Assembly: GCA_001179505.1 (NCBI GenBank)
Contig: CDMY01000802.1
Coordinates: forward strand, 9,662-73,661
Direction of reading: 5' to 3'
DNA from: Vitrella brassicaformis
Lineage: Eukaryota > Sar > Vitrellaceae
DNA length: 64,000 nucleotides
The notes under the pieces were generated by a model. It searched no databases and had not been told where the DNA came from. It was given only the letters and a program-made list of their open reading frames with translations. Within the stretch, counting starts at the first letter, position 1. Each line of letters opens with the position of its first letter. Position numbers and translations under genes: made by a program. This document shows positions 36,503 to 46,738 of the stretch, piece after piece.

Positions 36503-36804
36503 TTGACTGACTCACGGCTGACCAATGGAAGATGGTGCATGCATGGCGTGTTCATCTGCAGACTGACACTGTATGTGCATAGCCGTGTACACGACCTGCG
36601 AAACTGGCGCATCATACCCTTTGACGGGAAGACTGCGGGCGGCCCGGCGGCATGGGGGGGTCTTTTCCCCTCGCAGCCGTTGTGTGTTAGTGCAAGGAGT
36701 CAAAGCTGCTTCTCTCGCCAAGGTAGAGAAGAGTCACCTCCGCTTCACGTGTAGGTTCGGCTCCGTGTGACTGCCAGAAACGGCGAGAGTAGAAGGAGCA
36801 CCAC
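36503..36804. other. short intergenic region, promoter of the gene at 36805
   Basis: Same-direction spacer between the helicase stop and the next ATG. It includes a G/C-rich stretch (GGCGGCCCGGCGGCATGGGG) at about 36640-36660. No coding support. Confidence 0.4.
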
Positions 36805-38446
36805 ATGGCAGAAAACGACGATATCCTTGCCAAGTTCAAGGCGGCTGGCGTCCCTGGCAGCCTCGAGGACTTCAGGGGCAAGAACGTCTGCTTCCACGTA
36901 AGCAAAGCAAAGCAGCCGCTGTGCACTGCACTGACAGGCAAATGCGCACACACGCTTGTTGTCCTTGGTCTTTCGTCCAGGGCTCAGAGGTCATCCACGT
37001 GGTGAGAAAAGAGCAGAGCACGGCGCCCCGCAGAGCGGCAACATCTGTCGGTCTGTCTGTCTGTCTGTCTGTGGTTGTGTATGCGTGCAGGCTGCAGAGG
37101 GCAAGTGCTATCGTCGGATCATTGAGGACAAGAAAGAGCTCATGACGGTGGTGGTCAAGGCCTGCAACCGACTCACCATGTTCATGGACAAATTCCGCAT
37201 CAAGCCGGTGGGGAAGCGAGTCGAGTCAACCCATTCTTCAACACACACACAGAGCCAACCTTTCGACTATATATGTATGATGCCTTCGTGTGCAGTCGGT
37301 CGTGTTTGAGAGCGAGTTTGAGAAGCCAGGCACCCGCGATGTCTGCTCAGTGTCCACGCGCTGCCGCGGGAACGGTGCCGTGTTCGCTGCACAGCTGGCC
37401 ATCGCGGAGCACATCATGAAGGTACCACACACAGATGGCACGCACACACACAGAGAGAGAGAGAGACGCATTGGTGTGTGTGTGTGTGTGTGTGCGTGTG
37501 TATGTATGCGTTGCCGTGTTGCAGTCGTTGGACGCCCTGAGGATCCCCCACATGAAGGCAGGGGGGACTGCCAGCCATCAGTGCTGCTACATTGCGGTCG
37601 GTTCGGTGGGCGATGCATGACACATCAATCAGCGCACCTGATGGACGGATGGATGGATAGATGTGGGCATGCGTGTGTGTCGATATCTGCAGGAGAGTGC
37701 ATCTTACCCCGTTCGCGCATCTCTGGTGGTCGGCAGGCACTACGACCTCTGTTACCTGTGCCCCCAGGTGTCAAGCAAGAGCACACAGACAGACGAGTAC
37801 ACAGCCCCTGTTGCTTTGCTGCCTCCGTGTGTGCGCCAAAAGGTCATGTTGGACCTTGGTGACGACGGCAGGGGCCTGCTGGTGGAGCGCGGGAGGCTTC
37901 TGCAGCACATGGGGCTCGACAACCAAGGTCAGACAGATGCAACACACACAAACACACAGTGTGGCTGAGTGCCCTTTTTGCCTGTATGTGTGGACCACAC
38001 ACAGATGCGTTGAGTTTGGTGGTGGCCGCTGCAGAGGCGCCGCCGCGCAAGTCCAACCTGACGAGTGCCCAGCTGCTGGACATCGTCACGCCCATCGCCA
38101 GACAGCTGACGGAGGCACAGAAGGCGCCTGCGTCATCGGCACACGAGGAGTGGATACTCCGCGAGCGGAGAGGGCCCGACATGTGCATCGTCGACAAGGA
38201 GGGATCGGTCAGCTAACCACACGGCCGCTCTACAAATCCAATGCATATGGCGTCTGTCCTCTGTGTGTGTGTGTGTGTGTGTCGTGTGTGTGTGTCCTTG
38301 CCCGCCTCCCTACCTCCCTCTCTGCTTATGGACAGGTCAAGGCTGCTCTGACTGCACGTGGGTATAAGGGTTTCAATGACCAGTGGGTGCGAGGGCTGGT
38401 CGTACGCACACTCTTTGCGGCTCATGCCGCTGTCAGGCGCATCTGA
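36805..38446 (+). CDS. unrecognised multi-exon protein
   Basis: I do not recognise the family. Start at 36805 (MAENDDILAKFKAAGVPGSL). Exons join through GT-AG introns into about 340 residues: EDFRGKNVCFH, GSEVIHV, AAEGKCYRRIIEDKKELMTV, KACNRLTMFMDKFRIKP, SVVFESEFEKPGTRDVCSVS, GAVFAAQLAIAEHIMKSLDA, then RASLVVGRHYDLCYLCPQ, RQKVMLDLGDDGRGLLVERG, LLDIVTPIARQLTEAQKAP, DMCIVDKEGSV, and a C-terminus ending FAAHAAVRRI. No signal peptide or membrane segment. There are several cysteines (RDVCSVSTRC, HQCCY, YDLCYLC) but no obvious zinc pattern. Frame continuity across at least seven exons and intron signals typical of the neighbours support it as a real gene. Exon joins are by eye. Confidence 0.6.
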
Positions 38447-38649
38447 AGCGACAGATAGACTCACAGGGGGACGCATCGGCACCGGGGGGTGAGACGAACC
38501 GGCCCGTTGAGGCGTAGTTTACATAGCTCCTGGCGAGTTTAGAAAGGAATTGGATGAACAGCTTTTTCTGTGGGTACTCGTTTACTGGTCACTGCATGAC
38601 TCTCAGGCTGCATGCCCACTGCTCATGCGCACGAAGGTATTTGTTCTAG

Positions 38650-38691
<42 letters not shown>

Positions 38692-39340
38692 GATGGACAG
38701 AAGGTGACTGTACGAGTGCATGTCTGTGGCAGCTGGCTGGCTATGTGTTGGGAGACAGGTACGGATGTGTGTATGTGTGTGTGTGTATGCAAGGTGTTCA
38801 TTGCTGTCTTTCATTTCATGCTTCTGACCGACAAGACGAACAGACAGCAAGTCTGGGTGGGGGGATGGATGAGTGGATGGAAGTGTGCGGCTCATCCACC
38901 GGCCGCGACTGCGTACACTCTAGATGAGTCAGGCACTTCGATAAAGCGTAAAGCTCATGGCAATGAACTCAACCAAGGAAGGGTCGCAGCTGTGGGGTCG
39001 CAGTGCAAGCTCGCAACGATGAGTGACCCTTCCTTCCGCTTCTCCCAACGACGACAAAGCACGGCACTGCAAAGGCCCTCATTGAGGCGCCAAATGCTTC
39101 TGAGATGATATCGATCACTTTGCACCGCTCATCATCTCCTCTTGCGACGCTACCCCGACTCATGGAGGTCCATTGAGGTGCGCTGAGAGCAAAACTGTGT
39201 GTGTGCATCACCAAGCGATGACAGTGCCTGTGATTGCGTTGTGTTCTATGGGTTGTGTGTGTGTGTGTGCGGCAGGAGTGACCCAGGGAGGAGAGCGAGG
39301 TTCTTGGCTTTTATTATTCGGCAGAAGACCTTCTGTGTCG
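38447..39340. other. intergenic region
   Basis: No gene supported. It holds (CT)n(TG)n runs (38650-38690), an 11-bp inverted repeat (AAGGAAGGGTC 38975-38985, GACCCTTCCTT 39025-39035), and just before the next ATG a TG-rich tract ending in GCGGCAG (about 39267-39274) that looks like a splice acceptor, so a 5' UTR intron is likely. Confidence 0.45.
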
Positions 39341-40061
39341 ATGATGATGCACTCGGCCGCCAACGATTCAGAAGAGCGTGAGCTCCTGAGCCCATCCACC
39401 ACGGCAGCTGGAACCACAGACTGTGAGCTGGACTGCGGCGCTTCTTCTCGCGATGAAGACTCTGGAAAGCAGCAGCTGCAGCGGCACAAGTCAGCACTCG
39501 TGTGGTTCGGTTCCCTCACGGCCGCCTTTCTGCTCGGCATGGCTTTCATGAGCGGGGTGGATTGGTTACGGAGGCCAGCAGATAGCCCACCCCCACGGCA
39601 ATCATGGCAACGAGAGGGCTACACAAGGGCTGTTCCCTCATTGAAGATGAGGCAGCATCACCCGTCAGCAGCAGCAGCAGCAGCAGCAGCAGGAGGAGGA
39701 CCATCAGTAGGCCATCTTTACTACTTCATTCAGCTGACTGACATCCACCTGGACCCCCTCTATGACCCACACACCCCACCCCAGCAGTACTGCCGCACAC
39801 GGCAGCAGCAGGTGATCCCAGACAATGCGTCATCGTCTTATGTGTGGCCGTTTGTGGCTGCCTTCGGCCGCTACGGATGCGACAGCCCGATGCCGCTGCT
39901 GGAGAGCGTCTTGGCCGATGCGCGGGAGAGGTGGCCGTCGCCTGCATTTGTGATCGTCAGCGGTGATAGTGCTGCTCACTCTCTTGGGAAAGAACACAGG
40001 TGCACACAAAGCGAATTCACGTTGGTACGTATTGTAAGTGCGCATTTGCTCGCGTGATGTG

Positions 40062-40093
<32 letters not shown>

Positions 40094-41638
40094 GCAGGCT
40101 GCTGTCGATCTCTCGCGTGACTGACTTGGTGCGGAGGAGCTTTCCCAACACGACGATTGTGTGGGTGCTGGGCAATGACGACTGCTACGACAACTACAAG
40201 CTGCCACTTCCTGCATACAAGTGGACTCATGAGCTGTGGCGAATATGGGAAGCCGATATGCCGAATGATGATCACACACGACAGGTGCACATGGAAATGG
40301 GGGTGTATGTCTGATGTCATGTCGATTCGATGTGTGTGTCCAGGGGTTCCTGAGGGGTGCGTATTACTCGGTCGATGTGGCTGTGGGTGTGGGTCCGTCA
40401 TCCCGCCGTGTGCGCGTCATGAGCCTCAACACGATCTTTTACTCCAAGTACTTCGCATGGGAGTCTGCAATGGGCGACGATGCAGAGTTTGACGATGACC
40501 CAGGTGCTTCAATTCACACGTGTGTTGCTGAGTGAGTGATGCTGGCTGAATGCCGGTGGGTATCCAGTCATGATATCTGTGTGTACTCGTCTGTGTCCTT
40601 ATTTCTTCTAGGTGGTCAGTTCGCATGGATGGAACACAAGCTGAAAGAAGCGGCGGTACTCGGCTTGCCGGTCAGTCAGCGAGTGACCACACCATAGCAG
40701 ACCACACAAGAAAGTCTGCAGACGTCCGTCCGTCGTCATGTGTGTGTAGGTGATTATGGCCTTGCACATCCCTATGGGATTCGCCCTCTCCCAGATCAGC
40801 GGCAAATTCACCAGCGAGAAGGAGTGGCACCAGCACTATGCTGACAGGTAGACACGTACATACATAAGACACACATGCACTGTCTCTCTGGCTGTGTCTG
40901 TGTGTTGCCCATACACACATAGGTTCCTGCGTATCGTATCGGCCCACAACATGACGATCCTCGCATTGCTGGCCGGCCACCTGCACAAGGACATCACCTC
41001 TCTCTACCCCAATCCCCCTGTGCCCATGTACACGGCCCCCTCTGTGTCGCCCGTCTACACCAACAACCCCTCCTACAGAGTCTTCCCCTTTCGCACAAAC
41101 ATGCCCAGCCAAATCGGCATTCGTGACATGCACACCTATGTGGCGCCACTCTATGGCACAGTCGACGCCCTGGGCACGTTCGGGCAGTCATTGCAATGGC
41201 AGAGAGAGTACTCATTCACGGTAAGCGACTATATGAGCAAGAGAGCGGTGATCTTGACGCCGTGCTGTGTGTGTGCGTGTGCGTGTATGTGTGTGTGTGT
41301 GTGTGTCTGTGTGTGTGTATCCATTAGGAGGCGTATGGTGTGAGGGATATGAGCGTCTCATCTATCACCCGCTACATGCGGAACATATCCACCGATGCAC
41401 ACACATACAAGTAAGTAGTACAGATGGATGCAGCTACAGCACACGCACACATAGAAGTAGATGGACACACAGCCGGCCATCCCTCTGAACTGGTGTGTGC
41501 TTTCACTGCAGCGCGTGGCTGTCTCATCGCGACGGCGGTGTGTCGTTCCCCGCCTTCTACCAGACGTGCATCTTCACCAGCCAAGATGCCAATGCACTCG
41601 ACAAATGTGTCCGAGGCAGAATAGACATTGGCGAATGA
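39341..41638 (+). CDS. type II membrane metallophosphoesterase (acid sphingomyelinase/endopolyphosphatase-like)
   Basis: Start at 39341 (MMMHSAANDSEERELL). A cytosolic Ser/Thr/acidic tail is followed by one membrane segment (LVWFGSLTAAFLLGMAFMSG, about residues 52-72), a poly-Ala run, and a lumenal calcineurin-like phosphoesterase domain. Metal-site motifs are present: LTDIHLDPLY (D-x-H), FVIVSGDSAAH (GD...H), VLGNDDCYDNY (GN-x-D, with Asp where most members have His), ALHIPMG, and AGHLHKD (GH-x-H). The DPLYD...YCR pattern and FGRYGCDSPMPLLESVL before the GD motif are shared by acid sphingomyelinase-like enzymes and by yeast vacuolar endopolyphosphatase PPN1, which is also type II. I cannot choose between a lipid and a polyphosphate substrate. 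C-terminal Cys pairs probably form disulfides. Confidence 0.78.
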
Positions 41639-42306
41639 TGCAGACAGACGGGGGCGTGTGTGTGTGTGTTGACGGATGAGGGGACTTTTGTCGTCAGGGA
41701 AAAACAGAGGTCACATCGATGCGTGTGATCGGAGTGACTGTGTGTGTGTGTGTGTCACTCATGCAAAGGCGAGGCCCGAAGGGCCGAGCCGAGCGAAACC
41801 TGCCTCGTCTGTGTCTGTCTAAGTATGTGTGTGTGTGCGTTGATGAGGGGACTTTTGTCATTAGGGAAAGAGGTCACATCGATGCGTGTGATCGATCCAC
41901 TTTGGCGTGTCTGCGTCACTCTCATTCGCCATACATACGGCCAGAGAGGAAGTCAGTCTTTTTTGACAACTCGTACCTTAAAGCTATTCTCAAGTCGTGT
42001 TTGCCTCGATTTCGCCGTAAATGGCGGGTCCTCTCCCTGCCAGTGTGGCGGATCAGATCTCAGAGAGGATGCGAGATGAAATTTCCCTCCTTCGTCGGGC
42101 TGGCGGGACTCGCGTTCGCGAAACGAAATGCATGCAAAGCCCCCAAGCCTTCGATCAGCCGCTGCCCCTGCTCCTGCTCTGAAGCTCTTTTCCACACCTC
42201 TCCCTCTCTCTTTGACCTCTCAAATCGTCTCCTCACCCGGCAAGGTTTTTGCAGGGCGGCAGTCCCCCGGCTGCACCTTGCCCGTGTTTCTGTCGTCATC
42301 GTCAAG
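41639..42306. other. intergenic with direct repeat and TGS1 pseudogene upstream flank
   Basis: 41669-41732 and 41839-41894 are direct repeats. From about 42009 onward the sequence is the inverted partner of the upstream flank of the intact TGS1 gene. Confidence 0.55.
41669..41894 (+). repeat. direct repeat pair in the 3' flank of the phosphoesterase gene
   Basis: Unit 1 (41669-41732) and unit 2 (41839-41894) share GAGGGGACTTTTGTC, then AGGGAAA, then GAGGTCACATCGATGCGTGT GATCG, separated by a TG-rich stretch. This is a local tandem duplication with small indels. Confidence 0.75.
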
Positions 42307-44015
42307 ATGCCCGCCATGCCCGAGGAGCTTGGTGAGGGCGCCGCCGTCGGTGCCGAGTGCATTGTGGGGCTGGTGACCATCATCATCACGAGTTGCCCAC
42401 ACACAAGGGTACAGCTACACCAGCCCCAGTGCATCTGAGACACGACTGGCCGTCTGTGGGTTCTCGAATGCATGTGCGGTGGCTGATGCATTGGATGTGT
42501 TTATGCAGACGGCCAACGAATGGCTGCGGGGAAAGATCTGGCGAAAGGTCAAGTACAACCCCAACATGCGGTATGGGGGGAGAGGACCTTGTGATGCATT
42601 CACGCATGTTTGCGTTGCCCGCATTGACTTATCCATTTCTTCCGCATGATGAATGCAGCAAAAGCATCACGCCGCGCTTCATCGCCGACTGCATCACCAC
42701 CACCATCATCACCTACCTGGGCGTGGGCACGGTGCTGGACGCATTTTGCGGTGTCGGCGGCCAGACCGCCTCGCTGTTGGCTGCGGGCCTGACGGTCTAT
42801 GCGTGCGACATCGACGCCGCCAATGTCGAACACACCAAACATAACGCCAGTGCCCACGGTTCGAACATCGGCAGGAGCACGGCAATGGGTGGCGCATGTC
42901 ACGACATATCCATATGCAATATTGCTGCCAAATTGCTGCGTTGTGTGTGTGCAGGGGTGGGAGTCCTCGAGCGCCTCTTCATACGCTGCGGCGACTACTT
43001 CAAGAGGGTGGCCAAGCTGGCAGCCCGGTGGGCCAGGGAGGGCACGAAGTTCGCGGCCATCCATTTCGACATGCCATGGGGCCAAGAGTACAGCAGCGAG
43101 ACATAATGCCTCGACAAAATGGGCGATGGCAGCATGGTACGCGATGGCTGAGGCGCCGTATGTGTGTCAGATGATTTGTATCGTCCATTTTTTTTTTTTT
43201 TTTTTTTTTTTTGCGTGCAGATGAAGTTGGCTGACTACCTACATCGCCTTAAGGGCCTGACGGGCGAGGCACAGATGCCTCTCGTTGAGGTGTTCATGAG
43301 CGGCGACAAGACGCACATGGCCGTCATCTACATGGGAGACATCGCCGCCAAGTAACACACACAGACAGACAGGGACATAATGCAGCGGCCGCACTGATGT
43401 GTGTGTGTATCTCAGGCGATTGACAGACACCCCCCCCGCCGCCCGCGTCCGCGACCTCACGGGCACGGTGCTGACCGTCGAGGAGTGCGCCAGCAGCATG
43501 AGGGCCCAGGCCAAGGGAGTCGGCTGCGCCAAGGTGCAGTTCCAGGCCCGCGCCTAAGCGCGAGACATATCTAGAAGCGTGCCCCACTTGCTAATGCGAG
43601 TGGCGGCAAGACAGACAAACTGTCGGCGGTAGCTAGCGCGGCGGCAGCGGGACGGACAGACAGTGTGCATGTGTGTGTGCAAGTCTGTGTATGCGATTGA
43701 CTGGCATTTTCTGAAGGACAAGACTTTATTGACATCTGTGCATATCTCTGGGCCACAGCCAAAGGAAAGAGTCGGCAGTAATTGTGTACGGGCCAACTCA
43801 TTCAACGCATTCATGTCTGGTTCGGTACCAAAGATGACATAGAAATCAGTACACACACCACACACCCCACCGCAACCACACACACAGAGGTGTGGTCCAC
43901 ACATGGTGACCCAACCACACCGATTCACTCGCTGCCGCCACCAACGACGCCTTGCTATGACACCATTGCAGCGATTTTACCTGTCGACCACACGCAAGGT
44001 CATCTACTCAATCGC
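42009..44015 (+). repeat. inverted segmental duplication, unit B (broken TGS1 copy)
   Basis: Inverted partner of 24546-26705, with both coding and flanking DNA conserved. Shorter mainly because of an internal deletion that removed one exon. Confidence 0.85.
42307..43557 (+). pseudogene. trimethylguanosine synthase copy, disrupted
   Basis: Same start (MPAMPEELGEGAAVGAECIV), exon order and end (CAKVQFQARA) as the intact gene at 25008-26441, but with two disabling changes. After PWGQEYSSET the codon TAC of the intact copy is TAA (about 43104-43106), an in-frame stop before the last third. The exon encoding SAFNVLNVAASLADSFIVKC in the intact copy is absent: the intron after the DGSM-equivalent exon runs straight into the old downstream intron (about 43140-43219). 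In addition one splice donor is weakened (GGTTCG instead of GGTACG, about 42859), and the (TG)n before the final exons is replaced by 25 Ts (43188-43212). The first two-thirds, including the SAM-binding loop, remain open, so a truncated protein is conceivable. Confidence 0.8.
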
Positions 44016-44267
44016 AGAGAGACACACATCATAGCAGGAGAGCGATAAACCCGCAGGTCCAGCCACCGCACAGACACCTTCACTGATTGATGAATAAATA
44101 CGCCAACACGCGCACACACGCGCACACACACACGTGCACCAGCAGTTACAGTGAGATGAGAGGCAGACAGACAGGCAGGGGCCCAGAGAGGACGGTACAG
44201 ATAAATGGAACGCACCCACTTATGTCAGTGCAGCACGATAGAGACAAATATCTCCCTCCCTCCCTAC
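43558..44267. other. intergenic, duplication flank and degenerate repeat module
   Basis: To about 44015 this is duplicated TGS1 3' flank. At 44050-44150 lies a degenerate TLDc 3' module (GGTCCAGCCACCGCACAG, CACTGATTGATGAATAAATA, GCACCAGCAGT), in the orientation expected for the minus-strand gene ending at 44268. Confidence 0.55.
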
Positions 44268-46470
44268 CTACTGCCCCACCTGCAGCACTTCTATCTCGTC
44301 TGCCATGACCCTAATCGACCCACCCAACCAACCATCGTCATCCAACTCATCCCTCTCGCCCGTGTAGGACTCAGGCACATACTCGGGGGGAGTGAACTGA
44401 ACGCAGCTGCGCATGTCGGGAGCAGGCTGGTCAAACCACAGATCCCGACCGATCTCTATACCTCCCCGCTCCCCATCCCTCAATATACTCCCCTCCCTCC
44501 CCGCCACCCACACAGACTGATGCTCCCGATCAAACTCGATCTTGGTCGGTCGGGGGAAGTCGCCGGCCAGTGAGAAATGCCACACAGCACAAGATGTTGG
44601 TGAGAAAATATCACAGCTGTAGAAGTTGGTGTCGGTGGGGTCGGCGGGCAGCTGGATGCCTTCACTGATGAAGGCGCCGAATACATACTTGTTCGCGCGA
44701 ATAACAAACACGATAGGCTTTGCGTCGCCCACTCGGTCCAGCAGGTCGTCGTATGTGGTGCCGTGCAGAGACGTCCTACACACACACACACACACACACA
44801 CACAGAAGGTACACATCATCCCAGCACTGTTGGCGTGATGTGTGTCTACCGGTAGAGTGATGTGAGCCGTGTGGTGGCATTGCCCAGTAGGCCGAGCAGC
44901 CCCTCATACTCTGACGCAGACAGCGATGTGCCGCTGGGTGGCGGGAGACTCGGTACGGGGGTGTAAGGGACCTGAACACAGACACAATCAGCCAAAGCAT
45001 CGAATGAGTGAATGGGTCGTGTTCATACCTCGAGCACTTCTATCTCGTCAGCGATGAAGTCATCAGACCCGCCCAACACAACGTCGCCATACTCATCCCT
45101 CACTCCCGTGTATTCCTCAGGCACATAGTCGCCGAGGGTCAACTGATGGCAGCTGCGGATGTCGGCAGCAGGCTGGCCATCGACAGTGCCGCCATCACCG
45201 AAACGAATAGTCCCACCGATCCCCATGTTCGCACCATTCGCATTCCCCTTCCTCCCCCCCACCATCAGAGCCTGCTCCGCTCGGTCGATGTCGATCTTGG
45301 TCGGTTGGGGGAAGTGGCCGGCCAGTGAGAACCACCACACATCACTGCCGTAGACGTTGCTGCTGGTCGGGTCGTCGGGCGGCTGGATGCCGGCACTGAT
45401 GTAGACGCCGAAGACATACTTGTCCTTCTTGACAACAAACACGAGAGGCTTCGCGTCGCCCACTCGGTCCAGCAGATCGCCATAGCTGCTGCCATGCACA
45501 GACATCCTACACACACAACGTACAACATACACAGACGGAATCTGCCCATTAGCTCCACATCATCCCAGCCCTGTTGGCATGATGTGTGTCTACCGGTAGA
45601 GTGAGGTCAGTTCTGTGGTGTCATTGCCCAGCAGGCCGAGCAGCGACTTATACTCTGACGCAGACAGTGACGTGCCGTTCGGCCGAGAGGCTTGCAGGCC
45701 ACGCAAGTGGACCTGAACACCACGCACCACGGCAAAGCATCAAATAAGTGAGTGAGTCATGCGTGTGTCAGCACCTGCAGCTGCCGCAGTCCCGCCGGGA
45801 CGGTCTCGTTGACCAGCATGTTCTCCTCGTTGCTCGCTCCCTCCTGGAACGCAGGACCTGAGCACACACAGGGAGAAGACGAAACGGATGCAATGTGTTT
45901 CCTGGCTCCCTTCCAGACTACTCACCCTTGAAGACGGCGATGGTGTCGCCCTCCTCTGTGGCGCCGGCCGCGTACAGGTTGGCGCCGTACTCAGACATGG
46001 TCATGAACTCGCCGCTCTCGAAATTGATCTCCACGAAGCGGGCGTCGCGGTTGCGCGACACGTGTGCGATCTTGTAGAAGTGCTCAATCCGCTCGCCCGA
46101 CGTGGTCATGAACTCCAGGTAGACGGCCTCGACCTTGTACAGATCAGCAAAGTCAATCTGACCAACACAGACGCAGTCAGTCAGAGAGGGGAGAGAGATG
46201 GTGGGGAGGGGAGGAGTTGGCTCACATCGAGGAAGTCGAATATCTGGATGGCGTCGAGGGCCTTCCCGGTGGACATCATCTGATCGGTGGAAGTCAGCCG
46301 GCCGTCGGCATTCGTTGACTCGTTGGCAGTCGTGCCTGCACGACACACAGGGACACGCACACATCATCCGATCGCTGTATTCCTTCCTTTCGTCGCCCAC
46401 CGCCTGTGGGTCTTGCCTCCGTGCCAACACAGGTCCACAGAAGCATCATGAGCAGCACGACGCTCGCCAT
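44268..46470 (-). CDS. secreted protein with two tandem TLDc domains and an N-terminal extra domain
   Basis: Start at 46470: signal peptide MASVVLLMMLLWTCVGTE. The next exons encode DGRLTSTDQMMSTGKALDAI, then IDFADLYKVEAVYLEFMTTS, FYKIAHVSRNRDARFVEINF and GEFMTMSEYGANLYAAGATE, an unassigned domain, then an ENMLVNETVPAGLRQLQ linker. TLDc 1: VHLRGLQASRPNGTSLSASE, SLYR, MSVHGSSYGDLLDRVGDAKP, FVVKKDKYVFGVYIS, VWWFSLAGHFPQPTKIDI, AADIRSCHQ, FIADEIEVLE. There GTATGA is a donor; a 47-nt intron (44976-45022) joins GAG to GTC in phase 0, leading into TLDc 2: VPYTPVPSLPPPSGTSLSAS, LLGLLGNATTRLTSLYR, TSLHGTTYDDLLDRVGDAKP, VFVIRANKYVFGAFIS, WHFSLAGDFPRPTKIEF, PDMRSCVQFT and MADEIEVLQVGQ. TLDc 2 has no signal peptide exon of its own. 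If the 47-nt intron were not spliced, the product would stop right after TLDc 1. Confidence 0.75.
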
Positions 46471-46536
46471 CACGTGACCGGGAGCAGACAGAGGAAAGAC
46501 AGTGAGAGCGTCTGGCTTGTTTGGTCAGGTCAGTCA

Positions 46537-46556
46537 GAGGCAGCCAGCCAGATGAG
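46537..46556 (-). promoter_or_regulatory. 20-bp upstream block, copy 2
   Basis: Identical to 29696-29715 and also preceded by TTTGGTCA. It lies 67-86 bp upstream of the start at 46470, inside the 268-bp divergent region shared with the F-box-like gene. Confidence 0.55.
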
Positions 46557-46738
46557 GTCAATGGCAGCAGACAGGCAGCACAAGAGGATAGGAGATCTCA
46601 CCGAATGGTAGATCTCAAGCGGAGAAGCCGCAACCGCTCCCGTTCGTGTTCGGTAGCGCAAACTCCCGCTCCTGATCGTCTCATCGCGGTTTCACGAAAC
46701 TCCAATACCCTAAATCCTGGTGGTCGGCAAGAGCTCTG

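Noticed and set aside
38975-39035. 11-bp inverted repeat as a terminator or ncRNA
   Set aside because: Short arms with a 39-nt loop in plain intergenic DNA; could easily be chance, and nothing links it to a gene.
44268-44975. Separate gene for the second TLDc domain
   Set aside because: No signal peptide or ATG precedes it, while a phase-0 GT-AG intron joins it exactly to the previous TLDc exon.
45918-46160. Hint (intein/hedgehog-type) domain in the double-TLDc protein
   Set aside because: Only a loose resemblance of the beta-rich segment; the catalytic N-terminal Cys and the usual His motif were not seen.
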